A stretch of 5,195 nucleotides of DNA from Actinomycetota bacterium (GTDB taxonomy: Bacteria; Actinomycetota; Thermoleophilia; Gaiellales; Gaiellaceae). Shown here in pieces: positions 5,133-5,195 of this stretch. Position 1 is the stretch's first letter; every line of letters begins with the position of its first letter. The DNA lies in the NCBI GenBank assembly GCA_016870235.1, contig VGCB01000243.1, positions 1-5,195 of the forward strand, given 5' to 3'. A program made the translations under genes and the position numbers. The notes beneath the pieces were generated by a model. The model saw only the letters and a list, made by a program, of their open reading frames with translations. It did not search any database and was not told the DNA's origin.

Positions 5133-5195
5133 GCGACGCCCACCGCGAGCCGCCGGGAGGCGATCGGCTCGATGCGCGCCGGCTCGTGCGTGGCG
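5129..5195 (-). CDS. ccmA: CcmA haem exporter ATPase, last 21 codons only
   Basis: Only the C-terminal tail is in the window; the rest lies beyond the high-coordinate edge. The frame reads ATHEPARIEPIASRRLAVG and then V-A before TGA. ATHE fits the switch (H-loop) histidine segment of ABC ATPases, followed at the usual distance by a short strand resembling the ASRxLxLxxG ending of CcmA-type proteins. Walker A, Q-loop, signature and Walker B motifs are not in view, so the call depends on this ending and on ccmB following directly. It would supply ATP hydrolysis for the CcmABCD complex at the cytoplasmic face. Confidence 0.75.
   Translation of the reverse strand, partial: ATHEPARIEPIASRRLAVGVA

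Overview
The window is one strand of a very GC-rich bacterial chromosome (GC judged by eye, not counted). It reads entirely on the minus strand as a tightly packed gene run. From the upstream (high-coordinate) end the order is: ccmA (last 21 codons), ccmB, ccmC, a small ccmD-like gene, a hemX/ccsA-type membrane protein gene, hemA, hemC and hemD (first 166 codons; it runs off the low-coordinate edge). Every long plus-strand reading frame lies antisense to one of these genes, and its composition looks like a GC-rich shadow.

Region 2787-5195 is the cytochrome c maturation part. CcmA and CcmB form the ABC transporter core. CcmC handles haem on the outer face of the membrane, and CcmD is its small single-span partner. 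The next gene encodes an eight-span protein of the CcsA/HemX group, which is more typical of System II organisms and of Bacillus-type hem operons. Region 1-2753 is early tetrapyrrole synthesis: HemA makes glutamate-1-semialdehyde from glutamyl-tRNA, HemC makes hydroxymethylbilane, and HemD closes it to uroporphyrinogen III. The locus therefore links haem supply to haem attachment on c-type cytochromes. hemB and hemL, and ccmE, ccmF and ccmH, are not in view and may lie beyond the edges.

Junctions are very tight. ccmB and ccmC overlap by GTGA, and ccmD overlaps the hemX-like gene by 8 nt. At three junctions with gaps of about 28-34 nt (ccmA/ccmB, ccmC/ccmD, hemX/hemA), the gap is exactly spanned by one or two very short ORFs, each joined to its neighbours by 4-nt ATGA or GTGA overlaps. 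This repeated pattern suggests termination-reinitiation coupling and is the most unusual thing in the window. The only real intergenic space is 120 nt between hemA and hemC.

Organism: GC content, mostly GTG starts and TGA stops, few Shine-Dalgarno sequences and this gene order suggest a high-GC lineage, perhaps a deep-branching actinobacterium such as Thermoleophilia. That placement is inference and weakly held. The genes are conserved metabolism. I see no mobile element, CRISPR array, RNA gene or defence system.
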